64,000 bases of DNA, taken from the NCBI RefSeq assembly GCF_024199905.1, contig NZ_JANAFB010000003.1, positions 62,001 to 126,000 of the forward strand, written 5' to 3'. The DNA comes from Rothia santali (GTDB taxonomy: Bacteria > Actinomycetota > Actinomycetes > Actinomycetales > Micrococcaceae). Positions within the stretch are counted from its first letter, which is position 1. Every line of letters starts with the position of its first letter. A model generated the notes under the pieces. That model had not been told where the DNA came from. It ran no database searches and was given only the letters and a program-made list of their open reading frames with translations. Shown here piece after piece: positions 7,753 to 15,788 of the stretch. The position numbers were made by a program, and so were the translations under genes.

Positions 7753-8709
7753 ATGCCCCAGGACAGCACCGACCACGCCTCTCCCGGTGACCCCGCATCC
7801 CCCGCCGTCCCCGTCCTCCCCGGCGCCCCCGCCTCCCCCGGCGTCCGCGTGGGCCACTGGACCGACGCCGAGGCCCGCACCGGCTGCACCGTCCTGACCT
7901 TCCCGGAGGGGACGGTCGCCTCGTGCGAGGTGCGCGGCGGCGCCCCGGCATCCCGGGAGCTGGACCTGCTCTCCCCCGAGAAGACCGTCTCCACGCTCGA
8001 CGCCGTGCTGCTGACCGGGGGCTCGGCCTTCGGGCTCGCGGCGGCCGACGGCGTCGTGCGTTGGTGCGAGGAACGGGGCCGCGGGGTGCCCACCCCGGCC
8101 GGGCGCGTGCCCATCGTCCCAGCCCTGGCCCTGTTCGACCTCGCCGCGGGCGACCCGAGGGTGCGGCCCGACGCCGACGCCGGTTACCTCGCCGCCCGCG
8201 CCACCGAGGGCGAGCAGGTCCTCCGGGGGCGGATCGGGGCCGGGACCGGCGCGCAGGTGAGCCAGTGGCGCGGCCCCGGCGGCCGCCGCCCGGGCGGGCT
8301 GGTCTACGCCGAGCGGCGGCTGGGCGAGCTCGTGGTGGGGTCGCTGTGCGCGGTCAACGCCTTCGGCGACGTCGACGACGGGACCGGGCCGGTCTCCCTG
8401 GACGCGGCAGCCGCCCTGGCCGCGCCGTCCTTCGCGGCCCCGCCGGACCGCACCCACACGACCATCGGCGTCGTGATGACCAATGCGCGCCTGGACAAGG
8501 TCGGCTGCCGGATCCTGGCCCAGGGGGCGCACGACGGCCTGGCGCGCGCGATCACCCCGCCCCACACCCGCTTCGACGGCGACGGCTTCGTCGCCGCCGC
8601 GACGGGCGCGGTCGAGGCGCAGGTCGACGCCGTCCGCCTCCTGGCCCTGGCCGCCACGGCGGACGCGATCCGCTCGCTGGCCGCGGCGCCGCCACCAGGG
8701 GAAGCGTGA
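7753..8709 (+). CDS. P1 family (S58, DmpA-like) peptidase
   Basis: 318-residue protein of the P1/S58 family, related to the self-processing DmpA aminopeptidase. Recognisable segments are GVRVGHWTDAEARTGCTVLTFPEG, LDAVLLTGGSAFGLAAADGVVRWCEERGRG, VGSLCAVNAFGD and HTTIGVVMTNARLDKVGCRILAQGAHDGLARAI. In the family, autocleavage exposes a Ser/Thr nucleophile; the HTTIGVV strand is the likely site, which I infer by position. The ATG at 7753 follows GGAGAG at correct spacing; an upstream in-frame ATG (7669) would add a non-conserved leader. The stop overlaps the next start (GTGA), so the two genes are translationally coupled. Confidence 0.9.
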   Translation: MPQDSTDHASPGDPASPAVPVLPGAPASPGVRVGHWTDAEARTGCTVLTFPEGTVASCEVRGGAPASRELDLLSPEKTVSTLDAVLLTGGSAFGLAAADGVVRWCEERGRGVPTPAGRVPIVPALALFDLAAGDPRVRPDADAGYLAARATEGEQVLRGRIGAGTGAQVSQWRGPGGRRPGGLVYAERRLGELVVGSLCAVNAFGDVDDGTGPVSLDAAAALAAPSFAAPPDRTHTTIGVVMTNARLDKVGCRILAQGAHDGLARAITPPHTRFDGDGFVAAATGAVEAQVDAVRLLALAATADAIRSLAAAPPPGEA

Positions 8710-9254
8710 GCATGGTCGCGCATCGACCCGACGCGCTGCCCCCTCCCCGGCTGGTCCGGCGCGAGGACGCCGTCGAGCTCGCCCGCCTCTACCGGCGCCA
8801 GCGCGCGTACCTGGCACCCTGGGAGCCCGACCGCGCGGACCGCTTCTTCACCGAGGAGGGGCAGCTCGCCGAGATCGACGGCGTCCTCTCCCGCCACGCC
8901 CGCGAGGAGGCGCTCCCCCTCGTCGTCGCGCATCCCGACGGCTCGCTCATCGGGCGCGTGACGCTGAGCGGCATCGTCCGCGGTGCGTTCCAATCGTGCA
9001 GCGTGGGCTATTGGATCGCGGAGGAGCACGCAGGACGGGGCCATGCCACGCGAGCGCTCCGGTGGGCCGTGACGATGGCCTTTGATGAGCTGGGCCTCCA
9101 CAGGGTGCAGGCCGAGGCGGTGCCCGAGAACCTCGCCTCCCACCGCGTCCTGACCAGGGCGGGGTTCCGGCGGATCGGCCTCGCGCCGCAGTACCTGCAC
9201 ATCGACGGTGCGTGGCGCGATCACGTGCTCTACCAGAGGCTGAGGGGCGGCTGA
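8706..9254 (+). CDS. GNAT acetyltransferase, RimJ/RimL type
   Basis: 182-residue acetyltransferase. The RimJ/L-type landmarks are present: LVRREDAVELARLYRRQRAYLAPWEP, the acetyl-CoA strand/loop YWIAEEHAGRGHATRALRWAVTMAFDELGLHRVQAEAVPENLASHRVLTRAGFRRIG, and a C-terminal DHVLYQRL. Family members acetylate protein N-termini or amino groups; the substrate here is not readable. I use the GTG at 8706, which overlaps the preceding stop by four bases; an ATG six bases on is the alternative. Confidence 0.88.
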   Translation: MSMVAHRPDALPPPRLVRREDAVELARLYRRQRAYLAPWEPDRADRFFTEEGQLAEIDGVLSRHAREEALPLVVAHPDGSLIGRVTLSGIVRGAFQSCSVGYWIAEEHAGRGHATRALRWAVTMAFDELGLHRVQAEAVPENLASHRVLTRAGFRRIGLAPQYLHIDGAWRDHVLYQRLRGG

Positions 9255-9336
9255 AGATCAGACCCGCAGCTCCGATCGATCCAGGGCGTGGACGACGCCG
9301 CCACGGCGTCGCCCCCGGCCTCCGCCCCGGCCCCGC

Positions 9337-10314
9337 TCAGGCCCCCTGGAGCACCTCCCGCTCCAGCCGGGCGTAGCTGTCCTCCATGCCGTCGACCATG
9401 CCCGTGCCCAGGATCTCCTCGCGGGTCGCCCGGTCCGGGTAGGTGATCACCAGGGACAGCAGGGTCCCGTTCTCGAGCGGGGTCAGCGTCATCTCGTTGA
9501 CGGTCTCGGTGGGCCCGGCGTCGATCATGCGCTCCGTGACCACCTCCCGCCGCGGAGACTCGAGGTGCAGGACCTCCCCCGTGAAGCCGAAGCGCTCCGA
9601 GCCGTCTTCGGCCTCCCACTCGTAGCGATACGACTGCCCCACCTCGTCGCCGATCTCGCAGACCGGCATGCGCCAGCCGTCCGGCCCGAGCATCCACCGC
9701 TTCATCAGGTCGGACTCGTGGTGGGCGCGCCACACCTGCTCGGTCTCGCCGCGCAGCACGCGGCTGATCCTGACCCGCCGGTCGTCGATCTCCTGGGAGA
9801 CCGTCCCCCGCGCCGGGTCGAGCGGCGTGCCGTCCTGCAGGACGTCGTCGATCTGGCCCATCGCCGCGGTCATGCCCTCGCGCATGCCCATCGCCAGCAG
9901 CTGCTCGAGCTGGTCCAGGGAGTCGAAGTACGTGGTGGTGGTCAGACGGGAGCCGTCCCCGGTCTCCTCGAACTCGAAGGTCATGCGCATGCTCGGCATC
10001 TCGGGGTTGGGCTCGCCGTCGGGCCCGGCGAAGCCGTCGCGCACCTCGAAGGAGCGGGGCGCGTCGACGTCGAGGAACTCCCAGTAGCCGCCGGAGGGCT
10101 CGCCCTCGGGACTGGTCATGTAGTAGTCGGATCGGCCGCCCGGGAACATGTCGTGGCGGGTGAAGGTGGCAGGCCACTCCGGCGGTCCCCAGAACCGCTC
10201 GATCTGGCGGGGGTCGGCGTAGGCGTCCCAGAGGCGGCGCACCGGCACGGGGAAGTCCGCGACGACGCGCATGGTCAGGGCATCGAGATCCTGGTCGACG
10301 GTGGTGATGGGCAT
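9337..10314 (-). CDS. tandem SRPBCC (AHSA1-like) domain protein
   Basis: 325 residues containing two consecutive SRPBCC ligand-binding folds of the Aha1-C-terminal-like family: first ~15-160 (VPVRRLWDAYADPRQIERFWGPPEWPATFTRHDMFPGG...YWEFLDVDAPRSFEVRD), second ~180-320 (GETEQVWRAHHESDLMKRWMLGPDGWRMPV). Such proteins bind hydrophobic ligands; no ligand is established here. It lies 22 bp downstream of an ArsR-type regulator on the same strand, the standard ArsR-SRPBCC pair, so it should be under that regulator. Confidence 0.9.
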   Translation of the reverse strand: MPITTVDQDLDALTMRVVADFPVPVRRLWDAYADPRQIERFWGPPEWPATFTRHDMFPGGRSDYYMTSPEGEPSGGYWEFLDVDAPRSFEVRDGFAGPDGEPNPEMPSMRMTFEFEETGDGSRLTTTTYFDSLDQLEQLLAMGMREGMTAAMGQIDDVLQDGTPLDPARGTVSQEIDDRRVRISRVLRGETEQVWRAHHESDLMKRWMLGPDGWRMPVCEIGDEVGQSYRYEWEAEDGSERFGFTGEVLHLESPRREVVTERMIDAGPTETVNEMTLTPLENGTLLSLVITYPDRATREEILGTGMVDGMEDSYARLEREVLQGA

Positions 10315-10336
10315 GGCGTGACCTTTCGGTGAGGGG

Positions 10337-10684
10337 CTACTCGGCGGCGAGCAGGTCCTCCAGGCGGCCCAGGCGGGCCCGCCACAGCTGCTCGTAGCCG
10401 TTCAGCAGGGCCTGCGCCCTGCCGAGCGTCTCCGGATTGCCGCGGACGAGGCGCTCGCGGCCACTCCGGTACTTGGACACGAGCCCCGCCCCTTCCAGGA
10501 CGGAGACGTGCTTCTGAACCGCCGCGAACGACATGTCGTAGGCGGCGGCGAGCTGCGAGATCGAGGCCTCACCGGTCAGGGTGCGGCGGACGATGTCGCG
10601 TCGGGTCGCGTCCGCGAGGGCCCGGAAGATGCGGTCCACCTGGTCCTCGTCGAGCGGGAGGCGCGGATTCTCATGTACAACCAT
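10337..10684 (-). CDS. ArsR-family winged-helix regulator
   Basis: 115-residue repressor of the ArsR/SdpR type. The helix-turn-helix is visible as LADATRRDIVRRTLTGEASISQLAAAYDMSFAAVQKHVSVLEGAGLVSKYRSGRERL. There is no metal-binding Cys motif, so a metal signal is unlikely. The start codon lies inside an inverted repeat that looks like its own operator, and the promoter upstream predicts a leaderless mRNA. It is co-directional with the SRPBCC gene it probably controls. Confidence 0.93.
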   Translation of the reverse strand: MVVHENPRLPLDEDQVDRIFRALADATRRDIVRRTLTGEASISQLAAAYDMSFAAVQKHVSVLEGAGLVSKYRSGRERLVRGNPETLGRAQALLNGYEQLWRARLGRLEDLLAAE

Positions 10685-10694
10685 TTGGTTGTAC
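10675..10694. promoter_or_regulatory. ArsR-type operator overlapping the start codon
   Basis: GTACAACCA-TT-TGGTTGTAC, a perfect 9-bp inverted repeat around a TT centre, covers the regulator's ATG (10682-10684) and part of its -10 element. This ACAACCA/TGGTTGT form is typical of the operators of ArsR regulators paired with SRPBCC genes. Repressor bound here would cover the transcription start. Confidence 0.82.
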
Positions 10695-10721
10695 TTTAGG
10701 CCTCACGCCGCCCCCGGTCAA
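10693..10721 (-). promoter_or_regulatory. sigma70-type promoter of the ArsR/SRPBCC operon
   Basis: TTGACC (10716-10721), 17-bp spacer, TAAAGT (10693-10698), ending eight bases before the ATG. Transcription would start at about the start codon. Confidence 0.8.
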
Positions 10722-10735
10722 GGGTTTTCCGTGCC

Positions 10736-11209
10736 CTATCTCACAGACGCGCGGCGGCCCCTGGAGCGGATCGCCCACCGCCAGATCGCGACGCCGACCG
10801 CCACGGCCGCGAGCACCACGGCCAGGATCCACGGCCTCTCGAGCCACGCCCAGACGACGGCCATCCCGACGGTCCCGTAGATCGTCCCCCAGATCAGCGT
10901 GCCCACGAGCATCGCGGGGATCCAGCGCATCAGGGGCATGCGGGTGAAGCCGGTGGTCATGATCACCGCGGTCTGGAAGCCCACGGTCAGGAAGCAGGCC
11001 GGGACGGCGAGCACGCCCCAGCGGTTCACGAACGCCTCGGCGCGGCGGTAGAGCGGGGTCTCCAGCAGGGCCAGGACGCGAGCCGAGCGGCGGCCGCCCG
11101 TCGAGGCGAGCCAGCCCAGCATGAAGACCAGGGAGGTGCGCAGGACGCCGACGCCCCAGAAGAAGAGGATGGCCAACCCCCAGTGCAGCCCCTCGATCCA
11201 GTCCTGCAT
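10736..11209 (-). CDS. small VTT/DedA-like membrane protein
   Basis: 157-residue integral membrane protein with four or five hydrophobic stretches. The central part, RWGVLAVPACFLTVGFQTAVIMTTGFTRMPLMRWIPAMLVGTLIWGTIYGTVGMAVV, has the Gly-rich re-entrant pattern and basic motif of VTT/DedA-type proteins, though it is shorter than full DedA. A role in membrane lipid or proton-linked transport is family-level inference only. It is not obviously co-transcribed with its neighbours. Confidence 0.72.
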   Translation of the reverse strand: MQDWIEGLHWGLAILFFWGVGVLRTSLVFMLGWLASTGGRRSARVLALLETPLYRRAEAFVNRWGVLAVPACFLTVGFQTAVIMTTGFTRMPLMRWIPAMLVGTLIWGTIYGTVGMAVVWAWLERPWILAVVLAAVAVGVAIWRWAIRSRGRRASVR

Positions 11210-11295
11210 GCCCCGAGTTTATCGAAGAGCGGCGCCGAGCCCCGTGACGGGGGTCACCCGGGAAGCGCTGGCCCGAGGCCCGCCTCCGCGGTCCG

Positions 11296-11511
11296 TCAGT
11301 CGCCCGAGCGGGCGCGCCGGTCCCTGATCCCGAAGTAGATCGTTACCAGCACTCCCAGCCCCGCGGCGATGCCCCACGGCCAGGAGGGCCTGATCGCGAA
11401 GACCCCCAGCCACACGACGGTCAGTCCCGCGTACATCCAGAACACGCTGCGGAACCGCATCGTCCGCAGGTCCCGCGGGTCGTTGCGGCCGGGTCCGTCC
11501 TCGGGCGCCAT
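11296..11511 (-). CDS. small two-helix membrane protein
   Basis: 71 residues from ATG 11509-11511: an acidic/basic N-terminus (MAPEDGPGRNDPRDLRTMRF), two transmembrane helices (~25-40 and ~45-60) with a short Pro/Trp turn, and a basic C-terminus (GIRDRRARSGD). It has the layout of small conserved actinobacterial membrane proteins but I cannot name a family. The open frame extends upstream to 11739 only as Arg/Pro-rich sequence, which I reject. Confidence 0.7.
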   Translation of the reverse strand: MAPEDGPGRNDPRDLRTMRFRSVFWMYAGLTVVWLGVFAIRPSWPWGIAAGLGVLVTIYFGIRDRRARSGD

Positions 11512-11781
11512 GCGGGTCCTCCCCTCGATCGTCCTCGCCGCGCGTCGTCGTGTGCTCGTCGCGCGGGCGCGTGCCGGTTCCGGCGCCTCACATTCTAGGC
11601 GCCCACGCGCGCAGACCCCGCCGGCACGGGACCGACGGGGCCTACGGGGAGCCGCCGCCCCGGGCGAGGCGGCCCGTGTGGGACGGCCGGGCGGTACGGC
11701 CCGAGTGGGACGGCCAGGTGGGCCAGCCGGGCGGGTCACCTCGGGGGCGGAGACCGGGTGGGGTCTCGCCTCGGCGGAAGG

Positions 11782-12399
11782 CTAGGACTCGCGCACCGCG
11801 CCCGGTTCGGCCTTCGCCAGCGGCGCGGTGTCCGTGTCCTGGCCGGAGCCCGGCGGGGCGTCGGGCCGGGCCTCGGGGTCGGGCTCCACGGCCTGCGCCT
11901 CGGAGCCCTTCCCGCGCCGCGGGGCGCGCCCGCCCAGGTAGACCAGCACGACCATGCCGATCAGGATCGCGATCATGAGCAGCGGACTGCCTTTGATCCA
12001 GTGGGCCAGGTACCCCAGGAGGGGGATGTGGGCCACGTTGAGCCCCACCCGGCTGACGTCGTAGGGGTTCGGGTCGGCGGCGTCGTTGGCGTCGCCCTTG
12101 AGGGTCATCCTGACCCCGCTGCCCCACGGCTCGACGCTGGTGACCCGGTGGGTGATGAGGCCGTCGATGTCCTGCCGGGCCACCGTCACGACGTCGTCGA
12201 CCGCGACGTCCTTCGCGTCGACCGAGCGCGTCAGGGCGAGCGACCCCACCGGCAGCGCGGGCTCCATGGAGCCGGAGACGACCACCACGGGCCGCAGTCC
12301 GAAGACGAGGCAGACCGCCACGACGATGAGCGTGATGGCCCCGGCCAGCGCACCCACGTTGAGCAGGACCGCGCGGATGATTCGGAGTGGTTTGTTCAT
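11782..12399 (-). CDS. SipW-type (ER/archaeal-type) signal peptidase I
   Basis: Membrane-bound signal peptidase, 205 residues from ATG 12397-12399. The nucleophile is in VVVSGSMEPALPVGSL and the general base is His in DGLITHRVTSV, not Lys, which places it in the SipW/SEC11-like subgroup that processes a restricted set of substrates. N- and C-terminal membrane helices (~16-36 and ~150-166) flank the catalytic domain; the tail is acidic and disordered. It is the last gene of a six-gene run whose products carry atypical signal regions, so it is probably their dedicated peptidase. A GTG at 12411, directly next to the preceding stop, is an alternative start. Confidence 0.92.
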   Translation of the reverse strand: MNKPLRIIRAVLLNVGALAGAITLIVVAVCLVFGLRPVVVVSGSMEPALPVGSLALTRSVDAKDVAVDDVVTVARQDIDGLITHRVTSVEPWGSGVRMTLKGDANDAADPNPYDVSRVGLNVAHIPLLGYLAHWIKGSPLLMIAILIGMVVLVYLGGRAPRRGKGSEAQAVEPDPEARPDAPPGSGQDTDTAPLAKAEPGAVRES

Positions 12400-12411
12400 G
12401 TGTTCTAGCAC

Positions 12412-13080
12412 CTATTCGATGACGGGGGTTCCACTGAGACGCATCCCCAGCCGGAATCCGCCGTGGTTCATTTCGCGATCTGGCACGGGCGTCAGAAGCC
12501 TGATCCACAAGCCGAGTCGGCGTTCCGATCCGGGCCGGCCCGGTACGTGGGGAACCTCGTCCTCCTGGGGCGGTCCTCCTCGCCCGATCAGGGTCCCGAG
12601 ATCGACGTCGTGGTCGATCTCCATCGGGGCCCCGTTGACTCCGTCCTCGGCTGTGTCGCCCAACAGAATCTCGCCGGTGTCCTGATCGAAGATGGTCACT
12701 CGCATCCACGGCACGTAGTCGGGCCTCGAAGGATCGGCGGGGGGCTTGGCCGTCACGGCGAGACGCATCGCCATCGGAAGATCGGGAGAGTTGTTGGCCA
12801 CCGTGAAGGTCGTCTTCGCGGTGCGCCCCGGGCGGACATTACGAACGAACTGTGGCCCTCCGATCTTCGCCTGCCCGGACGAGCGGATCAGGCCATTCTG
12901 ATCGACCACGCCGATCCCGTAGGCCGCCGTGCCCATCTCGCTGAACGACAGACGGGCCCGATCCGTGAAGGCCGCGGCCGCCCGGTCGGTCACGAAGAAC
13001 GTCGACCACCCCAGCACCACCACGGCGAACAACGCCAAGACCATTGGCAGCCGTCCTTTGACGGCCGATGCGACGTTCAT
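12412..13080 (-). CDS. exported protein with SipW-type signal region (TasA-like)
   Basis: 222 residues, beginning at ATG 13078-13080, which overlaps the RCC1 gene's stop (ATGA). The hydrophobic segment LPMVLALFAVVVLGWSTFFV runs into AAAAFTDRARLSFSEMG, resembling the A-F-T-D signature after the cleavage point of SipW-dependent proteins. The rest is beta-rich (PGRTAKTTFTVANNSPDLPMAMRLAVTAKPP), as in TasA/camelysin-like secreted proteins. No enzyme motif is seen. Function is inferred from context: a surface or matrix component processed by the adjacent peptidase. Confidence 0.75.
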   Translation of the reverse strand: MNVASAVKGRLPMVLALFAVVVLGWSTFFVTDRAAAAFTDRARLSFSEMGTAAYGIGVVDQNGLIRSSGQAKIGGPQFVRNVRPGRTAKTTFTVANNSPDLPMAMRLAVTAKPPADPSRPDYVPWMRVTIFDQDTGEILLGDTAEDGVNGAPMEIDHDVDLGTLIGRGGPPQEDEVPHVPGRPGSERRLGLWIRLLTPVPDREMNHGGFRLGMRLSGTPVIE

Positions 13081-14600
13081 CTCGATCTCTCCATTCGCGG
13101 CAACCGCATGTAGGTGGGCGGCTGCCTCTTCTTCGTCTCCGTGCTGGTCCACCAGTCGAAGCTGTTGCGCACCTGCGCGTGTCTGTTGTTGTTTGCCGCA
13201 TGAGTCGTCCCGTTCCAGGTCACGACGTCGCCTCCCGTCCGGAAGACCACCGGCGTGTACCCGGAACCGCCGAGACTCTCGATGTCCGCCCCGAGGAAGT
13301 CCAGGCGCATCGGCCATTTGAGAGGCGCCGCCGAGGCTGGGTACGAGGCGAGGAACCCGTCCGGCTCAACGGCCCCGTACTTGCGGGTCCCCCACTGGTA
13401 GACGCGTCCGTTGTCTCCCAGTGCGAATACCATGTCCGTGGTGGGGACGACGCGCGTAGCACGCACCCCGCGTTCGAGGTCGACCTCCGTAGGGGTGGCC
13501 GCTTCAGCCGCGCTCCGCGCACCCCAGGGGACGCCCCACGAGGTCGGGACCGCCGGTCCCACGCCCCAGGCGAGCAGTCGCCCGGAGTCGAGCAGGAAGG
13601 TGTTGCCGTGATAGTGACCCGACATGGAACGGATGCTGCAGTTGTCGGACTGCGCGCCGTTGGGTCCGGTGGGCGGCCCGCTGCACCCCTCCCGTGCGTA
13701 CGCGGAGAGCGTTTGCGAGCGCCGGGGGCTGACGGCAGTGAGAGCGTCCCCGTCGCCCCCCGGTGACGTCTGGTAGGTGTGCCGATTGGCCCAGCCCCAC
13801 CAGTACACGCCGCTGGTCGCGTCATCCGGACGGTGACCCCCGAGGATGACCCAGGAGCTCCAGGTGCCGGCCCCGATGGAATGCGCCGGACCCGGGAGCT
13901 GAACTCGCGTCGGGGCACGATCGGACACAGACTGTCGGATCCCCTGCCCCAGCAGCCCGCGAGAGCCCTGGTTGTTGCCCCAGGTGTAGACGTCGCCGTT
14001 CTCCAGCAGCGCCATGAATGCTCCGGATGACGAGGCGAGGTCGATGACCCGTCCGGGGAGGTGGACCTCTCCGGGCGCCCACCATGCCTGCTCGCCCGAC
14101 GCCGTGGCACCTCGGCCCATGACCGAGTTCCGCTGGTTCCCGCCCCAGGTGAACACCTTGCCGTCTTCGGAGAGAGCGGCCAGACCCGTGAAGTCTGGGT
14201 TGTCGGACCAGAATCCGTCCAGGCTGGTCCCCTGCACCTTGACCGCTCGACGGGCGTCAGCCCGGTCGGCCCCCTGGCCTGGAAGCGAGACCGTCGATAC
14301 CGGAGCAGCGGAATGCACCTCGCGGTGCCCCGTCCCGGAGAGCCCGTTGCCGCGATACCCCCAGATGGCGATGTCGCCATCTGGCCGGATGGCCACGGAC
14401 GTCCCGGCGAGGTACGTCTGCTGGGCTTTCCACGACGCGGTCGGCGTCACCGGAGCCTGAGCCGGATCGAGCCTGGCGACGACCTGGTCGGTGTGCACCG
14501 CGCTGGTGCTCCCCACGAATGCTGCGGCCACCATTCCGAGCGCACCGGTGGAGACCAGGGTGGAGATCATGGCCCGGATGAGCCTTCTCCCCCGCCTCAT
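13077..14600 (-). CDS. secreted RCC1 beta-propeller repeat protein
   Basis: 507 residues: an N-terminal signal (RLIRAMISTLVSTGALGMVAAAFVGSTSA) followed by VHTDQVVARL, similar to the other exported proteins of the cluster, then RCC1 blades. Repeats are visible as SVAIRPDGDIAIWGYRGNG, LAALSEDGKVFTWGGNQRNS, FMALLENGDVYTWGNNQGS, TFLLDSGRLLAWGVGP, VFALGDNGRVYQWGTRKYG and VFRTGGDVVTWNG, roughly six or seven blades. RCC1 propellers mediate protein binding; an extracellular adhesive or scaffold role is inferred. Start and stop both overlap neighbours by four bases, so it is part of a coupled operon. Confidence 0.88.
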   Translation of the reverse strand: MRRGRRLIRAMISTLVSTGALGMVAAAFVGSTSAVHTDQVVARLDPAQAPVTPTASWKAQQTYLAGTSVAIRPDGDIAIWGYRGNGLSGTGHREVHSAAPVSTVSLPGQGADRADARRAVKVQGTSLDGFWSDNPDFTGLAALSEDGKVFTWGGNQRNSVMGRGATASGEQAWWAPGEVHLPGRVIDLASSSGAFMALLENGDVYTWGNNQGSRGLLGQGIRQSVSDRAPTRVQLPGPAHSIGAGTWSSWVILGGHRPDDATSGVYWWGWANRHTYQTSPGGDGDALTAVSPRRSQTLSAYAREGCSGPPTGPNGAQSDNCSIRSMSGHYHGNTFLLDSGRLLAWGVGPAVPTSWGVPWGARSAAEAATPTEVDLERGVRATRVVPTTDMVFALGDNGRVYQWGTRKYGAVEPDGFLASYPASAAPLKWPMRLDFLGADIESLGGSGYTPVVFRTGGDVVTWNGTTHAANNNRHAQVRNSFDWWTSTETKKRQPPTYMRLPRMERSR

Positions 14601-15133
14601 CGATGAAGCCTCCGTCCCCGGGTAGCCCGCAGCGTGAACATCACACCCAGGCAGAGCAGAAGGAGAAAGACTCCGGCGCCGGTGGCAAGCGCGAGGCCGT
14701 GGAGAGCCCCTCCGCCAGAAGCGGGAGGCAGGGGGACGGGCTCCTCCCTCCCGGTCGCGACGACGTGGAGCGTGAACGTTCCGTTGGACTCGAGCGAGGG
14801 GTCCGACTCTGCCGGGTGGCGCAGCGACCCGCGCAGCCGGACCTGCCGCGGCGCCTCGAGGGTTCCCAGGGGAAAGTTCGTGGTCTTCATCTCCACCTCG
14901 TGGTCGAGGACGACCTGCCCCTGATCGTCCATGATGGACAGCTCGAGGGGGCGGTTCGGCCGCGGTGAGAACCCGTCGAATTCGATGGTGACGCTCAACG
15001 ACAGCGAGTGCGTACCGGGATTCGTGACGTCGATGGAGAAGTCGGTCGGGCTGCCGGGACTGGGTATGTGAAACGTGCGCACCTCAGCAACAGGAGGAAC
15101 TGAGGGGGTGCCACCGGAAGCACGCGGAATCAT
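14597..15133 (-). CDS. membrane-anchored beta-sandwich protein of the RCC1/SipW cluster
   Basis: 178 residues with no obvious signal peptide, a beta-rich domain (DFSIDVTNPGTHSLSLSVTIEFDGF, VVLDHEVEMKTTNFPLGTLEAPRQVRLRG) and a C-terminal anchor: PLPPASGGG, a ~20-residue hydrophobic helix and RATRGRRLHR. This resembles a sortase sorting signal in layout but lacks LPXTG or LAXTG. The ATG overlaps the preceding stop (ATGA) with AGGTG eight bases upstream. Because the upstream gene has a signal peptide but no anchor and this one the reverse, they could be halves of one protein. Family not recognised. Confidence 0.7.
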   Translation of the reverse strand: MIPRASGGTPSVPPVAEVRTFHIPSPGSPTDFSIDVTNPGTHSLSLSVTIEFDGFSPRPNRPLELSIMDDQGQVVLDHEVEMKTTNFPLGTLEAPRQVRLRGSLRHPAESDPSLESNGTFTLHVVATGREEPVPLPPASGGGALHGLALATGAGVFLLLLCLGVMFTLRATRGRRLHR

Positions 15134-15714
15134 GCCGTTTCACCTCGCAGGACGGTCGTGAACCCAATGGGTCGTCCGCCGGAGAGCGACGGATCGACGG
15201 AGTCCGAGGGTAGGGACAGCTCGATGCGGACGGTGCGGGCGACGGCCGTCTCCCATCCGTCGATGACGATGGGGTGAGCCTCGAGCCCTTCAAGAGTCTG
15301 ATGATCCGCAAGGGGTGAACCGTCGTCTACCCTCACTGTGTACAGAGCCTTCGCGGCCACGTCGTTGCCTTGCGGATCGATCGACAGTCGAACGGGACCG
15401 GTGTCGTCGGATGTCGTCACCACGTCGAATTCCGTGGTGGGCTCCGGCTCTCCGCTGCCGTGGAAAGGTATGACGGCGTTGCCTTCGGCGGAGAGCTCGT
15501 AGGCGCTTTCCTCGGTGGACGCCTGGACGAGCGATCCATCGGGGGCGACGATGGCCAGGTCGTAGTCGACGGAGACTTCCTCGTCGTCGAGGATGATGTC
15601 GATGGGCGGGGCCATGGGCGCGGCATTGGTCGCGGGGATGCTGCCCGCCGCGATGGCGCTCGCTGCCAGGACGGGGATGCCGAGGGCGCGCCAGTGACTG
15701 ATCTTGCGTGTCAT
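15130..15714 (-). CDS. small secreted protein of the RCC1/SipW cluster
   Basis: 194 residues with a Sec-type signal peptide (MTRKISHWRALGIPVLAASAIAAGSIPATNA, cleavage near 31) and an acidic, beta-rich mature part (IDIILDDEEVSVDYDLAIVAPDGSLVQAST..., ARTVRIELSLPSDSVDP). No cysteines and no known motif. It follows a strong hairpin that separates it from the upstream exported protein, and its stop overlaps the next gene's start. Family not recognised; an extracellular structural partner is the contextual guess. Confidence 0.72.
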   Translation of the reverse strand: MTRKISHWRALGIPVLAASAIAAGSIPATNAAPMAPPIDIILDDEEVSVDYDLAIVAPDGSLVQASTEESAYELSAEGNAVIPFHGSGEPEPTTEFDVVTTSDDTGPVRLSIDPQGNDVAAKALYTVRVDDGSPLADHQTLEGLEAHPIVIDGWETAVARTVRIELSLPSDSVDPSLSGGRPIGFTTVLRGETA

Positions 15715-15743
15715 GGGGGCGTGTTCTTCCTGTGGTCAGGGGC

Positions 15744-15774
15744 GGCACCCGCGGGGCAGGGCCCCGCGGGTGCC
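15744..15774 (-). terminator. intra-cluster hairpin (attenuator or partial terminator)
   Basis: Perfect 14-bp stem, arms 15744-15757 and 15761-15774, three-base loop, 15 bases after the stop of the first exported-protein gene and 30 bases before the next start. It would stop or reduce read-through, so the first gene would be made in excess over the rest. Confidence 0.78.
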
Positions 15775-15788
15775 GTGCCGGCGAGGGG

